Source: Acanthochlamys bracteata
Lineage: Eukaryota; Streptophyta; Magnoliopsida; Pandanales; Velloziaceae
DNA length: 64,000 bases
Direction: 5' to 3'
Assembly (NCBI GenBank): GCA_019914995.1
Contig: CM034131.1
Location: 4,434,501-4,498,500 of the forward strand
Shown: positions 32,893-45,569 of the stretch, one piece after another
Numbering within the stretch: position 1 is the stretch's first letter
Layout of the letters: each line of letters starts with the position of its first letter
Made by a program: the position numbers and the translations under genes
Notes under the pieces: model-generated
Seen by the model: the letters and a program-made list of their open reading frames with translations, nothing else
What the model was told of the DNA's origin: nothing
Database searches by the model: none

Positions 32893-34805
32893 TGTTGACA
32901 ATCCCAAATATTTTGATGACAACACATATCATCGAATCATTGTTAAGCTTTGCACAAGATTATGATACGCTTGGTGGATGGGCACTAGGAGGATGAAATT
33001 TTCATGAAATGTTCTATGCTTATAGTAAGCTATCTTTGGAGCCGAATATCTTTAAACTCAGTCACCCACATGAAGATTATTTTATTGTAGTTGAAGGAGG
33101 GTATCTCAAAGAGTAAACCAAATCATGTCCGAAGGAATTTCATCATCATGCATCATAGACGAGAAAAATACTTAATGTTTGCTGATTGCATAAACACTTC
33201 GACAAATCAGCTTGAGCTCTCTGGACAGCAATCTTGCAAATGTGATATCTCTTGCTAATCCGATTTTTTCTATGGATTCAAGACTCGTGACAATTTCCAA
33301 AAATTAGGTCAAATCATCAAGAAATGAATTTTGCAAATATCGCATAAGTTTATATTTTGCACCTACCAATTCTAGATATGATATGATTCATCCTTTCTGG
33401 ATAACGTTGCAAACTCGATATTTCTCAGCTCGAGTCATATTTTCGAGATCCGAATTTTGCTACTAAAAGCTGAAATGAAGAGCTATCTAGGCAAACTTAT
33501 CTTCTACCTAAATATTGAAATCAATAATGTGGCTGAGCATATTGCACTCTGGAATGGAGAGAACAATATTAGTTATGTGCATCCGAGCTATTTTTGTTTT
33601 CTAATCATGCCAACTAGTTGTAGTTAAATTTCAAAAGAAGGGAAACATATCTAGCAGCTTTTTAGAATTGTTATTTGTAAATTGTATGCAGAGAATATTT
33701 GACAAATCTTCAAAGATGAAAAGAATCCAGCATGCGTACAATTCCTACCGATCTAATTCATACACTCATATCTTGTCCCGTTTGAATTTTGGTATGATCT
33801 TTATATGCAGATTGAATAGCATCTTCAAGATTATTTCTATGCAACGGGATCGTATTGGTTACTAGAAGAAATCTGTCAGAAAACTCAGATGACATAGGCA
33901 GCAGAAACTCTAAGTGACAAAGTGACATCTGCACTGTTGGATCATCTTGAGGCATCAAATAGCGTCCGACTGACTTAAAACTTTGAAGAGGGATTTCAAA
34001 GACCTAGTAGAAGTCATCCTCATCAGCCGTTTTCTCTGTCTTGTCCATGCATTCAGAGACTTAGTAGAAGACATCCTCATCAAAAGGAAAGCAACCGCAG
34101 AAAAATTCAGAGAAGAAAATCAATACTGGAACATATCAAACTAGCCGTTTTCTCTTCGTCTAGTCCATACACTCATCCTAGCTGTTGAAGATTGATTTAT
34201 TGCTGCAAAGATCCTGAGATTGAGTAGGAGAAATCATTATGTAGATGCAGCATTGAGACAGCAAGAGAAACTAGATCATTAAAACATTGCAGACCAAGAA
34301 AGAAAACATCTTCAAAACCGTGATATTTGCGTTGATCATTTTGTTCTCTTTCCTTTTGTGTGATTCCCTTCAGATTTCTTGTAGGGAGAGAAGATCTTGT
34401 TGGAACGGAGATCATTTGTACAAAACCCTGTTATCACTTTGTAATCTTGAGAGAAGATTGTATGAGAACTTGAGAGTTCTCGGGTGAACTAGTAATGTAC
34501 GTTAGCCGGTTTGTGCTAGGCCTTTTTGAAGGCGTCCATGGTTGTAGCTGGAGAGATTTTGCGAAGTATAGGAGGCTGTGGTGAGTTGTCCTTACGAAGA
34601 GACTCGGTTCTAGATAGAGATGTTTTGCGAAACATCAAGTCTCGTTGATTATATGTTTGGTTAATGTTAGTGGATTTCACTTGAGGTTTCAAATAATGTG
34701 AACTTAGGTACCAAGGTGTCGAACCACGTAAACAATTATAGTGTGCTGTCTAGTTCGCATTTCTTAGCACTTGTATTTATTTTGTTTAAGCTTTATGTGC
34801 TAACA
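32893..34805 (+). repeat. LTR family alpha, full-length-looking copy
   Basis: Begins TGTTGACAATCCC and ends GCTAACA, a TG...CA pair. It shares landmarks with the copies at 7214, 9386-11063 and 51408: 'tctttggagccgaa' (33033), 'gagagttctcgggt' (34471), 'tttgtgctaggcct' (34511) and 'gcgaaacatcaagtctcg' (34628). No primer-binding site or gag/pol follows and the flanking 5-mers do not match, so it may be a solo LTR with eroded flanks. Superfamily unassigned, probably copia. Confidence 0.6.
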
Positions 34806-35902
34806 TTTTCGATGCAAATTAGCTATGCACATTCAATTTTGTGGCATCAACCTTGATTATGCAAGCTCGTATTGGCAGGAGTGCACATTAATGGCTGTGT
34901 GCATGTATCTTCCATATTTCATGAGAGCTTGTAGGGGTTCCTAGTGACCCTCGATGAACTTCTCTAAAGATGTGCGTTGCAGCCCATCTCGGGATACTAC
35001 CCGTAGCCGTCAAGGGGTAAACTCTTCCTCACCCACTAGTTTTAATCACCATAGAGAGGAGTAGAACACCGTGATTCCTAAAACATACATGTGTGTCCCA
35101 CCAATCAGCTTACCTTTACCAATTGAACCTCTTTCAACATATCGTCTATAGCAGAGATTTGGTCCCCATTCCCCATAACGATTCTACACTTTAGCTACAG
35201 TAAGCTACCGAGTTTGTTTTGTTTTCCACCTACACCAACTGAATGATTCTGTAACTAAAACAAATCACATACATACTGTAATAACAACATTGCTCAATGA
35301 GTCTACATGAATTGTTTTGTAGAGTGACAAGCATCTATATCACAGGCTTTCAATGAGAACAAGTAGTCCTCATGTTAGATAGACATAGGCATATAAGATT
35401 ATGTATAAAGCATGCTGGTTGCATTCACAATAATTTATAGATACTATCTCATACTTCAATAAGTAGTTACCGACAGAAGGCAATCTTTATAACCAGGGCA
35501 GCTCATTACCTTATGCAGCATTTACAACATTTGAGTACCTAACAAACTAAAATTTGGAATCTTGTATACAATTTCCTACAGGCTATAGATATGACAAAAC
35601 CTAACATGCAAATTTCGATCGATATACAATCATTTTTAAACAGATACAAAACACTGAATCGTAGCCCCCTCATTTCAAGCAAATACAGGGACATGCTTGT
35701 CAAATCTAAGCATACAAGTTATTCTAGCTAGTTATCATATGTGCATATGGCCTACTCTAGGATGGAATAGTCAACTTCAAAGTAATAGAGGCAATTAAAA
35801 CAAAGACTTCCATATTGTGGACAAAAAATAAACTATGTAGTACACATACTGTTGTTTTGATGACAAGTTTGTCTCTTAAAAATTGTACTACCAGAACGGG
35901 CA
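34806..35902. other. No gene recognised
   Basis: Moderate AT content. It contains a stretch at 34930-35060 of more balanced composition ('cgggatactacccgtagccg') that may be repeat-derived, but neither strand gives a recognisable protein. Confidence 0.45.
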
Positions 35903-37957
35903 TGTTGGACCCTAAAATTAATTTTAATGATAAGAAGGACTAAAGATTATAGTTTATGAGTTTGGTGGATTAATGGTTCAGCAAAACAGAGAAGATCCTA
36001 GAAAACCAGTCATCTATTTTGTGCTTTTTCATAAGGAAATAACTTATTTGTATAGAATAGTAGCATAACAGCTAGTTACATTGTAAAAAAACTCTCGATC
36101 GAGCGCATACTATAGAATCGATTAAGTGCCAAACAAAAGCATTGAGACTTGCAAACAGAGGAGAATAGATGACTCGATAGAAAGTAGCAGACGTATTTCG
36201 CTGCTGATTTACTACTAGTCGCCAACGAAAACAGCACGAGTGATCGTGATTATCATGCACACTTTAATAATGATTTCATGTATGATACTGATTTCAACAG
36301 ACCGAACTCATCAGAATTAGAAACATACTAATAACATCTTCACACCAAGAAAGTGAAGGGTATGAAACATGACGTAAAGATCCTATCAAAACGATTTGAT
36401 TGACAGCTCAAAATGAAGTTCAACATTCAAACTTCAGTTTTGGTTTCAAAAAAGCTGTTGATCACACTATAAAGAATATTTAAGACAAAATTACATCATC
36501 AACTATCTTCCTATAAAATTACATCACAAGTTTGAGCTTCAATGAGCCTTTACACCAAGTAATGAAGTCGCAAAAATTTGACAAAAGAAGAAGAATTAAC
36601 AGAACCATTATAGATATTTAAGACAACTTAAGCATATATGTTAGAACTAATCACACCAACACATGAAGGTGATATCAATTATCAAGTATATACTAGTGAA
36701 TAACAACGCTTGCACATTGGTTCATGGCAAGCTAAGCTGAATCGAAGTATCGTCGTTCCACCAAGCACATAGTGGGAACCCTTCAGCATGATCGACAAAT
36801 TGAAGGATGAAATTTCAAGTTCAATCTCAACTCATTAATCCAATTTGAGTGATCTTTGCACTAGGGCCCACGCCAAGAAAATATAAAGATAGATTTCACT
36901 GAACAAGATTTGCACACACAGAAAAAATTAATTTGTTAGGATCGTAGTTAATGCTGCAGAATAATCAATGAAGATATACCTAATGAAATTAAATGTACTG
37001 AGGATTATCACTTACCTAGGCCATAATTAATTGTTAAATACGACCTATAAAGGTAGAATAGCATCAGCGTGGCGTAAAACTATAGCAAGCGCACGAGGAA
37101 GGTAATGACAAGAAATTCAGCCATATAAAGATTCATGTTGTTAGGCTGTAGAAAAGCAAAAAGATTTAAAAAGTATAAACAAGAAGAAAGCGAACTAACT
37201 TACATTCTTGAGTATGTGATGAAAGGGTTTACATAGAAATACTTTCCTTTGCATAAAAGAGTTAACGCTACTGCTCACCACTACCTAGCCTGAACTTCCT
37301 GAGTATACATGTTAGGCTTTCCCTTAGATCTTCTGACCTTATTTTGACTGCGCTTAATCTAATAGGATTTATCCTATGCTGTAGACCAGTCATTGTAACA
37401 ACCACATGAAAATTGTATAAGTGCATGTTGTGCTTAGAGAAAGGCTTAGCTAAGCCTTCCCGTTAAACCTAATCTTGTAATAAACTAGGTCGTGCGGCCT
37501 AAGAGACTTGGGACTTTAGGAGGCTGGGAGTTGGTTCGGTTTGAGGAGATAACCGTTATAGTAAAGAGTGTTCGGCGAAATACCTCATTCTAGCGCTTTG
37601 ACAAAGAGTAGTGAATTTCTTTTGGAGAAGAGTTGTCGTGAGTATAAGCAAAGTTGTTTACAAAACACCTGGAATTTTAAAGTGTTTTGGGTGATGAATG
37701 CTTTTGTTATTTGCTTGTATTTAAATTGCATTGCAAATCCTAACAAATAGAAGACATAGTAGCGTTGGAGTCAGTTTAATGGCTGCTACTTTTAACTAAC
37801 TTATCACTCCTAGCAAATGTTATTTTCTGTTTCAAAATAGCTCCGTTCTAGTAGACTACACTACTGTTATTTGTAGAAAATTTACAACAAAAAATTTGTA
37901 CTTACCAACTTAATTCACCAATCTCCTCTTGAAAATTTTGTGTAGGTTTATCCAACA
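35903..37957 (+). repeat. Solo LTR, copia family beta, with 5-bp target duplication
   Basis: Starts TGTTGGACCCTAAAATTAA and ends TTATCCAACA. The start matches the copia C 5' LTR (TGTGGGAACTCTAAAGTTAA) and the end region (37870-37957) aligns with 40260-40347. The flanking 5-mers are GGGCA (35898-35902) and GGGTA (37958-37962), a duplication with one C/T difference. No gag, pol or second LTR lies beside it, so it is a recombined solo LTR. At 2055 bp it is about 470 bp longer than the copia C LTR, which suggests internal insertions or a different subfamily. Confidence 0.75.
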
Positions 37958-38766
37958 GGGTAATATAAGAAATATACATAACCAGTCAAAAGTGTATAGC
38001 AACTTCATTAAAGTTGCATGCTAACAAATAGTTACATGCTTTAAAATATACAAAGTTGAAGATGTACTATCTAAGAAATTTAACAATGATAGCATGAGTA
38101 TCTATAATTGACAAATTACAAACACCGCAAAATATAGCAGGCAGCAATTTCAATCTTAGTTTCACGGTAGAAACACCGCAAATATAATAGGCAGCAATTT
38201 CGATCTAAGAGGTTGAAGTCATTATTGGCTTATAGAAACGCAATAACATTACTACATTTAGATTTAGTGTTTTGCGCTAAAGCAATACCATTACATATCA
38301 CATAGAATAGTCTAATTCAACTGAAGATTGTAAATTTTAGAGAGCAGACAAACAACATGCATTATGTCTTCCTAGTTAAGGAGAATAAGATCTCTGAGTT
38401 ATAGACGTAGTTTACAAATCCCAAAAATTGAGCCAGATTATTAGAACAGATTCAGTAATTCCTATTGGAAATGTCGAGTATATTTAGTCGTTGATACATG
38501 CAGCGGAGATATAGAATAAACTTAACAAACTTGCCTAGCACCATGAGAATTTAAAGAAGAGGAAAGCAAGCATAAACACAAGAATTTTATGTGAGAACAA
38601 ACGAGAAAAATCTCACGAGAAGGCATATTTGCCTCAAGAAAATCGCTAATCCACAGTAATTACAAATTGTGTTATATTTGAAGTGAAAACTCCTAATAAA
38701 TGCTCTATCTTCTACCTCTTGGTGCAAACGAGTGGCTCACGTCCATATATATATATATATACATAT
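37958..38766. other. AT-rich spacer with a short TA run
   Basis: Between the beta solo LTR and copia C. It ends in an (at)n run at 38746-38760 immediately before the copia C LTR. A phrase of about 25 bp around 'aaacaccgcaaa' and 'aggcagcaatttc' is duplicated at 38121-38150 and 38171-38200. No gene. Confidence 0.5.
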
Positions 38767-40347
38767 TGTGGGAACTCTAAAGTTAATATTGATAATAACA
38801 ATAATTAAGAATTATGGTTTATCACTTGGCTTGAACTAATCAGCTACAATCAAGCTCCGCAAGATCTCAACAGACAACAAGCCAGCTATGGTATAAGGAG
38901 AACATTCACCTACACACAGCTATCTAACACTTTAGTGCTATCTGTATGCGGAATTCCTTTAGAGAATAGAGTGCACATATACATAGGAGTAGTCAGCTAT
39001 ACACATGCTACATCCTTAGCACTAAGTAAGAAACTGGATAGAAAATTACTACTATCACCCAGACTACAAACTTTAGTTATTATCTCAAAATTCAGAGTGC
39101 TTACCATACTGGAGAAGTTTGCATAAGTTAAGCTATGAAAAGTAAGATAATTATCTCAACACAAGTAGGAAGATCAACAACGGGTCAAGCTTCAAGTCTA
39201 GTTACTTGAGAAGACAAGCCTTCAGTCATAAAGGTGAACAGTAAGCTCGGAAGACTTAGACTAACTTCGCAGACTCACTTACCGACGGGAAGTACATCAG
39301 CCAGATCAACGAATTCACTGAAGAAATTCATCGCCCGATTCAGCTCCAAGTAAGAAACATGAAATAAATTGCTATGGTCCACGTCAAATAAAAAGAAGCC
39401 ACATTAACTAGGGGCAGCAGAAGCAAGTGGGCAGTGGTTAGGGCGGGAATTTTGAATTACCTTCTCTCTGCATTTAATGCTGATCAAAAAGCTTGCACAA
39501 AACTAGCTAAATAAAATCATAAGGCAACTTGGAAAGTGCTGATATATTTTCATCATGGCCTTGAAACGTGTTGTTGACTTGGAGACACTAACGGAAAGTT
39601 CTATAACGAGAAGAAGAAGCTCTCTCCTATAAGCAGAGACAATATAAGGAGAAGATTTGCAAATTAAAGCCGACATACACTGAGCAAATCAAAGAGAACG
39701 AACAAGCATTATGCTGACTCAATCCTTTAAAGCAAATATTTCTCATTGCTGCTGATCATTTGCTTAACACATCCCGTAGCAACTCTTTTGATCATCTCAC
39801 CAGCTAAGTTTAAGATTATTTATTACTTTGAGATTGATCCTGCGCTTGACATATGTTGTTTAAATTTATAAAAACTAGAGGTGAAGTAGTTGGAGCACTT
39901 GTTTTGAAGCTCGTTTGGAGCTTGGTAGGCATTTAGTGACTTTATAACAAAGCTAGCTATTTAGCTAGGGGGCGTGTGTGTCCAGTAGGCTGTAAAGGAT
40001 TTTCTGGTGTAAGAAAACCTATAAGAGCAAGTGTGCTTGGTGAAGCACTTTGCTCTTGGTAAGTGTAGTCTGTTAAAAATATAGTGAAGCTTCTTCAACT
40101 CTTGTGATAGAACACCTGTAGACGTAGGAGAACAGGTTTGTCGAACCAGGTAAGTCTCATGAGTAGCTTTTTACCGTTAAAGTTTCTTACTACAAAGTTG
40201 TTGTGCTAATAACTATGTATAGGACTTATCATACAAACAATCGGGTGTCTATTTCCTACCTATAGGAAACTTTTGTCAAACGAAAAATTTTAATTATAAA
40301 CTCAATTAACCCTCCCTTATGAGTTAGTCTTGCAGATTTATCTTACA
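38767..40347 (+). repeat. Copia C 5' LTR (family beta)
   Basis: Runs from TGTGGGAACTC to TCTTACA and is directly followed by a tRNA-Met primer-binding site, which fixes the 3' boundary. The last 90 bp and the first 60 bp match the solo LTR at 35903-37957. Confidence 0.75.
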
Positions 40348-40349
40348 TG

Positions 40350-40360
40350 TGGTATCAGGA
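40350..40360 (+). promoter_or_regulatory. Copia C primer-binding site
   Basis: TGGTATCAGGA two bases after the LTR end. This matches the first nine bases of TGGTATCAGAGC, the initiator tRNA-Met complement used by most plant copia elements. Confidence 0.8.
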
Positions 40361-40427
40361 TAGGCCTCTAAATTAAAGATTTAACAGTCTTAAGGTAAAA
40401 GATCTCTATGGCTAGCATTGTTCCTGC

Positions 40428-41340
40428 AGCTTTTGAGAGAAGGTCATCAAATCGGTCACCTCTCTTTGATGAATGAAGCAAACTATGGATACTAGAATAC
40501 TAAGATGATCATCTTCATTAGAGTTCAAGATTTTACACTCTGAAAGATAGTACATGATGGACCATCATGCCAACAAAAGCTGGTCCGGATGGAAGAAGAA
40601 TTTCAAAGAATGAAAGCAAATACACTGATGAGGACAACAAACTAATCTCGTTGAATGATAAGGCTATGAACCACCTCTTCTATACACTGAATCCAAACGA
40701 ATTCAACAGAATTAGTGCCTGCCACACAGCAATGGAGATACAACTTGAAGTAACACACGAAGGAACGACCTAAGTCAAGCAAACTAGGGTGAACCTACTG
40801 ATGCAAGAAGACAAAATTTTCAAGATGAACAAATGTGAGACCATAACTTAAATGTAGACTAGATTTACTAACATTACAAATCCCTTGAAAATTTTAGGGA
40901 AGGACTCAAATGGAAAATAGTGAGAGCTGTCTTACCAACTTTTGGATCAAAACTGGATGCAATAGAACAAAATCCAACTTTAGCACAATGTCTTTAGATG
41001 AGTTGATTGGTAAGCTAATGGCCAAGAAATTGTCCTTAGAGAAGACGAACGAACATCCTGAAGGAATCGCATTAAAAATAAACGATCAACAGGTAAGTGA
41101 TCACTCTTCTAGTGAGGATATTGATAATGCATTGCTAACCAAAAAATTCAAGAGGTCTCTTAGAAGAAACAAGTTCAGAAGAAGAAGAGGACAAGCAAGG
41201 AATAATAAACGAGAAGACAAGTAAGACAGCAACTGCTACAAGTGCAGCAAATCTAGACATTTTAGAAATGAATGTCATCTATTGAAGAAATCCACATATA
41301 AGGACATGAGAAGAAAAAAGGCAATGGCTGCCTAGAGTGA
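40428..41340 (+). pseudogene. Copia C gag (UBN2-type) with zinc knuckle
   Basis: An ATG at 40428 starts a frame that soon breaks. Frames at 40567-40773 and 40910-41224 carry 'AMNHLFYTLNPNEFNRIS' and 'LSTMSLDELIGKLMAKKLS', blocks of the plant copia UBN2 gag. A zinc knuckle of the CX2CX4HX4C type (CYKCSKSRHFRNEC) lies at 41234-41275, just after a stop, so the knuckle itself is undamaged while the frame around it is not. Several stops and frameshifts. Confidence 0.75.
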
Positions 41341-41730
41341 TGTGGTTGAACCATCAGAGGACAGTCAAATCGAACTAGATAAAACTGAAAAAGTCAACTT
41401 ATGTCCAATGACTGACTTGAATGAATTAGATGAGGTAAGCTCTACTAAATATGATGACTCAAGTGAAGAATTTGCAATATGTATTTGATGAATTATATGG
41501 AAAACACTTACATGATAAATCTGACTGTAGAACTATGAAAGATTGCATGCGTAACTTTAATAGAAGTTTGCACTGGAAAATAAGACTAATGCCATTAAGG
41601 ACACTATGCACGCTGATTATGATCATATGAGCACTAAATTGTATGCACTCCATATTTTAATGTCAAGCTAGATGAATGTGCGATTGGTAAGCTCACAAGT
41701 GATATAGCTACCACAAGTCACTAAACTAAT

Positions 41731-42087
41731 TTGGACCTAATAAAGAAGATTGCAAAACTTGAGGAACTGAATGAAGCCTTTCCAGAAGTGAACAGATTTT
41801 GTTATTCAACTATTCCATTTAGACCCTTCATGAATGTCTACAACACCATGTTCAGAAAGAAGATGCAGCTGCAAGAGGAAAATCAGAAGCTACATCAAGA
41901 AAATAAGACCCTAAAGAATAATGTACAAAACCAGCAGGCCAAGAACAATGATTTAGAAGCATCCCTAGTTAGATTTGTAAAAGATATAAACATACTTAAT
42001 TTGATGTTAGGTGCACAGTGCATGTCTACAGAAAAAAAGGTGTTAGATTGGTACCAACATCAGGCAATACATTCAGTAAGCAACTAA
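41731..42087 (+). pseudogene. Copia C gag-pol linker, coiled-coil frame
   Basis: A 118-codon open frame, the longest intact stretch of copia C. About residues 45-75 are a strong coiled coil (LQEENQKLHQENKTLKNNV), followed by a 'LVRFVKDINILNLMLGAQ' block that resembles the 'L..F..s...L..LLG.Q' motif before the protease in plant Tork-like copia elements. It is probably gag-pol linker, not a host gene. Confidence 0.65.
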
Positions 42088-42289
42088 TGAGGTATGAAGA
42101 CTAACCTTCAACTAGCTAGCATAAATATAGAGATGTAAGTACGTCTTCAACAAGTATGCAGAACTTGAGAAGCATCGTGTACAGAGAGTTACATAGCTAG
42201 CGAATCCTACTGCTCAACTTTCTTTATTAAATGCTTTCCCTGTGGTAGGTAGGGTCATGGCATAAATTCCTATTTGTATAAGAAGAATA

Positions 42290-43330
42290 CTAACAAAATT
42301 AAAATAAAGTGGGTTCCAAAAGAAACCATTAGTAGCACTAACTTTCTAGGACCCAAAGAAATTTTGGCATCTAAATACTAAAATTTTTTATGCAGATGGA
42401 CTAAGAGAGCCAAGTAAAGCATAACAAATGGTATTTGGATAGCAGCTGATCAAGACATATGACTGGAGATGAAAAAGATACTTTACTCACCTGCAAAAGC
42501 AATTCGATGGAAACGTTATTCTGTGTGACCACAGCAAATGCAAGGTGATAGGCATAGGAAAGATTGGTAACCTTTCATCCCTATACATGGGAAATATTCT
42601 TCATAACAAGGGACTAATACATAACTTGTTGAGCATAAGTCACGTCTATGACAATACATTCAAAGTGAATTGCAAAAATCGTTGCTGCTCTATTGTCAAT
42701 CTATGATCTGGACAAGAAGATTAAATGGTAAAAGAGAAGGTAATGTATATGTTCTTTATATTCATGCTTTTTCTAACCATAAAATGTGTCTAGTTGCAAG
42801 TCAGCAAGAAAGCAGCTGCCACTGGCATAGACAATTAGGTCATTGCAGCGTAAAATTTTTATCAAAACTGTCCAAGCTAATTTGGTCAAAGGCTTGCCAG
42901 AAGCGAAGTATTGTCTAGACAGTCTGTTTGATGGACAATGCAAAAGGGAACAGGTGAAATCATCATTGAAGCCCAAACAAACCGTAGTAACTGCTGCACA
43001 TGGAAAAATGATGACTATTTTTGATTCAGCTGGGTATTATTTCTTACATATAAAAATAATGCACTAAAAGCATTTATATGCTTTTTCAAAAAGGTTAAAA
43101 AAGATTTTGACTTTAAAATTTGTTCTATGCTAAGTGATCATGGTAAAGAATTGCAAAACTTGTACTTTTAAGAGTTATGTTGATACAAATGATTTAACGC
43201 ATAATTCCTTAGCACGTAGAACTCCTCAACAAATGGTGTTGTTGAAAGAAAAAAATAGATAGCATATAGAAATGGCTAGAACCATATTGTTGAAGCAGAA
43301 CTTACCTTTAGGCAGAGGCTGTCAACACTG
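42290..43330 (+). pseudogene. Copia C protease and integrase
   Basis: 42429-42467 reads WYLDSS, stop, SRHMTG, the copia protease motif 'WYLDSGCSRHMTG' with the catalytic D kept, G changed to S and C to a stop. The integrase zinc-binding end follows at 42817 as CHWHRQLGHCSVKFLSKLSK, with Cys residues downstream. The catalytic core is shattered by frameshifts; only 'RTPQQ' of the 'TPQQNGV.ER' block is visible near 43218. Confidence 0.7.
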
Positions 43331-43760
43331 CCATGTCATATAAATAATTGTACATTCTTTTGCCCTTTCCTTAAGAAAACACCATATGAACTCCTAAAGG
43401 AAGTACACCTAATATTGCTTATTTCAGAACCTTTGGTTGCAAATGCTATGTTATTAATGGTAAAGATAACCTGGATAAATTTGATGCTAAAAGTGATGAG
43501 GGAATCTTCCTTGGATACTCCTCTAACTCTTAAGGCATATAAAATATTCAACAAAAGAATTATGATTGTTGAAGAATCTGTGCATGTGATATTTGATGAA
43601 ACTAACAATAGCCAAGAAAGGAATTAAAATCAGATGCAAGTTCAGGAGATGAGGGCTTCTTTACTTCAGTTAGCTGAAATAGCAAGAACTTCTAGAAACG
43701 GAGTCAGCAAACAAACATCCGGTTGAGATGACAACAAATAGAACAAGCTTCTGCAGAATA

Positions 43761-43922
43761 GCCTAATCAAATAAAGAATAATGAACCTATTCAGAGACCC
43801 TTCAAACATAGATGTAGCCATCAACTTGAAAACATAGAACAGCCTAATCAAATAGAGAATAATGAACCTATTAAGAGACCCTTCAAACACAGATGTAGCC
43901 ATCAACTTGAAAACGTAGTAGG
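43761..43922 (+). repeat. In-frame tandem duplication, 2 x 81 bp
   Basis: The block beginning 'gcctaatcaaat' at 43761 repeats at 43842 with only a few differences. The period is 81 bp, exactly 27 codons, inside the integrase-RT linker of copia C. Confidence 0.85.
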
Positions 43923-43956
43923 TAATATAAGTGAAGGTATACAAAGTAGATCTCAA

Positions 43957-44160
43957 TTTAGAAACAATTTTATAGAGTATTCTGCATTCGTATCCAACTT
44001 TGAGCCTAAATGTATTCTTGATACTCTAAAAGACAATTTCTGGATTAATTGGATCTCATTTAGAAACAATTCTATGGAGTATTTTGCATTCGTATCCAAC
44101 TTTGAGCCTAAATATATTGTTGATGCTCCAAATGACAATTCTTCGATTGTTGCTATGCAA
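43957..44160 (+). repeat. In-frame tandem duplication, 2 x 102 bp
   Basis: The block beginning 'tttagaaacaatt' at 43957 repeats at 44059. Both carry 'tattc/ttgcattcgtatcc' and 'aactttgagcctaaat'. The period is 102 bp, exactly 34 codons. The second copy runs straight into the reverse transcriptase. Confidence 0.85.
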
Positions 44161-44810
44161 GAAAAGCTAAATCAATTTGAGAGAAATAATGTATGGCATT
44201 TAGTTAGGAGACCACATAACAAATCCATCATAGGAACTACATGGGTATTTAGAAATAAAATGGATGAAAAAAATAATGTCATTAGCAACAAAGCTAGGTT
44301 GGTGGCCAAAGATCACAAACAAAATCAGAAGGAAGGCATTGGTTTTGATGAAACATATGCCCCTATTGCACGCCATGAAGCCATCAGAATGTTGCTTGTT
44401 TGCATGTCATAAAGATTTTAAACTTCTCCAAATGGACATTAAAAGTGCTTTCATAAATGACTTTCTAAAAGAGGAAGTTTATGTTGAACAACCTCCTAAT
44501 CTTAAAAATCCTAAATTTCCACATCATGTTTTTAAATTAAGCAAGGCACTCTATGGACTCAAGCAAGCTCACAGGGCTTGGTATGGGCCCTTAAGAGCCT
44601 AATATTACTGATTGAAAAAGGTTTTTGCGGAGGTAAGATTGACTTAACCTTGTTCATTCTACATGAACAAAAAGATATATTAATTGTTGAAGTTTATGTT
44701 GATGATATAATCTTCGGTGCTACTAATGAGAGGTTAGTTTTGTGAGCTAACGGAAGGAAGAATTTGAAATGAGTCTGGGAGAGCCGAACTACTTCCTTGG
44801 ATCGCAAATT
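44074..44810 (+). pseudogene. Copia C reverse transcriptase
   Basis: The frame 44074-44412 includes 'NVWHLVRRP', 'TTWVFRNKMDEK' and 'GIGFDETYAPIAR'. A one-base shift then gives 'LLQMDIKSAFINDFLKEEVY' and 'LYGLKQAHRAWY'. After a further break the catalytic box is intact as VYVDDIIFG at about 44695-44725. Relic of the RVT_2 domain with catalytic aspartates still readable but the frame broken at least three times. RNase H is not found beyond 45115. Confidence 0.8.
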
Positions 44811-45195
44811 AAATAACTGAAGAAGTCAATTTTTATTTAGAGCAAGTATGTCAAAGACTTGATTAGGAAATAGAATGGAAAGCAGCAAGGAAATCAGCAC
44901 CCCAATCTCTATCTTATGCAAATTAGACAAAGATGAAATAAGTAAATCAGTAGATCAGTAGCTAGACATTCAATTTAGTATGTTTGTGTGCAAGATTTCA
45001 AAACAATCCTAAGGTATCTCACATGAGTGCAGTAAAAAGAATTATAGATATCTAGTTGGTACCAAAGATTTGGGATTGTTTTATCCAAAAGGTTATGAAT
45101 TTGACTAGTGGTGTAATGAAAAATAATTTGTCTTCTCAAGAAAAGAAGATATTTCTGTCTATAGTAAAGCACTATTATTGGAATGATCTTTATCT

Positions 45196-45300
45196 ATTTA
45201 GCACTGTCCGAATTAGCATGTGGAGGTTACTTTAGTGCTAAGAAAACAACTCATAAAGTCCTTCAATTAGGTCTCTTTTGGCGCACTTTATTTTAAATAT
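45196..45300 (+). pseudogene. Ty3/gypsy integrase zinc-binding scrap
   Basis: About 30 codons read LACGGYFSAKKTTHKVLQLG and then LFWRTL, matching the gypsy integrase 'C H....GGHFG..+T..KVLQ.GFYWPT' block. It is unrelated to copia C, which ends 80 bp before, so a second element was joined here. It stands directly upstream of the gamma repeat. Confidence 0.65.
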
Positions 45301-45569
45301 GCATTTAACTTTTTTTCTAATTACGACATGCGCCAAAGAATTGATGTGGACCGCTGTGAACCCCACATGCCACACTTTGCAAAACAAAAAAAAAGAAAAG
45401 AAAAGAAAAGGAAAAGGAGATTAAGGCCAGCAGGATTAAAGGAGGCTCTCACACCTGTAAATCAGAATGAGGTTTTCGATCTCTCTGACTCTCTCGGGGC
45501 CGCACACTTTTCAGCATTGTTTCGTCCAGATCTTTTGCATATAGATCTCATTTATTACAATTTATTTCA

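Larger units (their letters stand above)
38767..45115 (+). mobile_element. Copia C: 5' LTR plus decayed gag-pol, 3' end lost
   Basis: Order on the plus strand: 5' LTR (38767-40347), primer-binding site (40350), gag (40428-41340), coiled-coil linker (41731-42087), protease to integrase (42290-43330), reverse transcriptase (44074-44810) and a few codons of the RT-RNase H junction up to about 45115. This is the copia order with integrase before RT. The RNase H domain, polypurine tract and 3' LTR are missing. Confidence 0.8.

Noticed and set aside
38746..38762. (AT)n run as a promoter TATA box
   Set aside because: A simple dinucleotide repeat bordering an LTR, with no gene start nearby.
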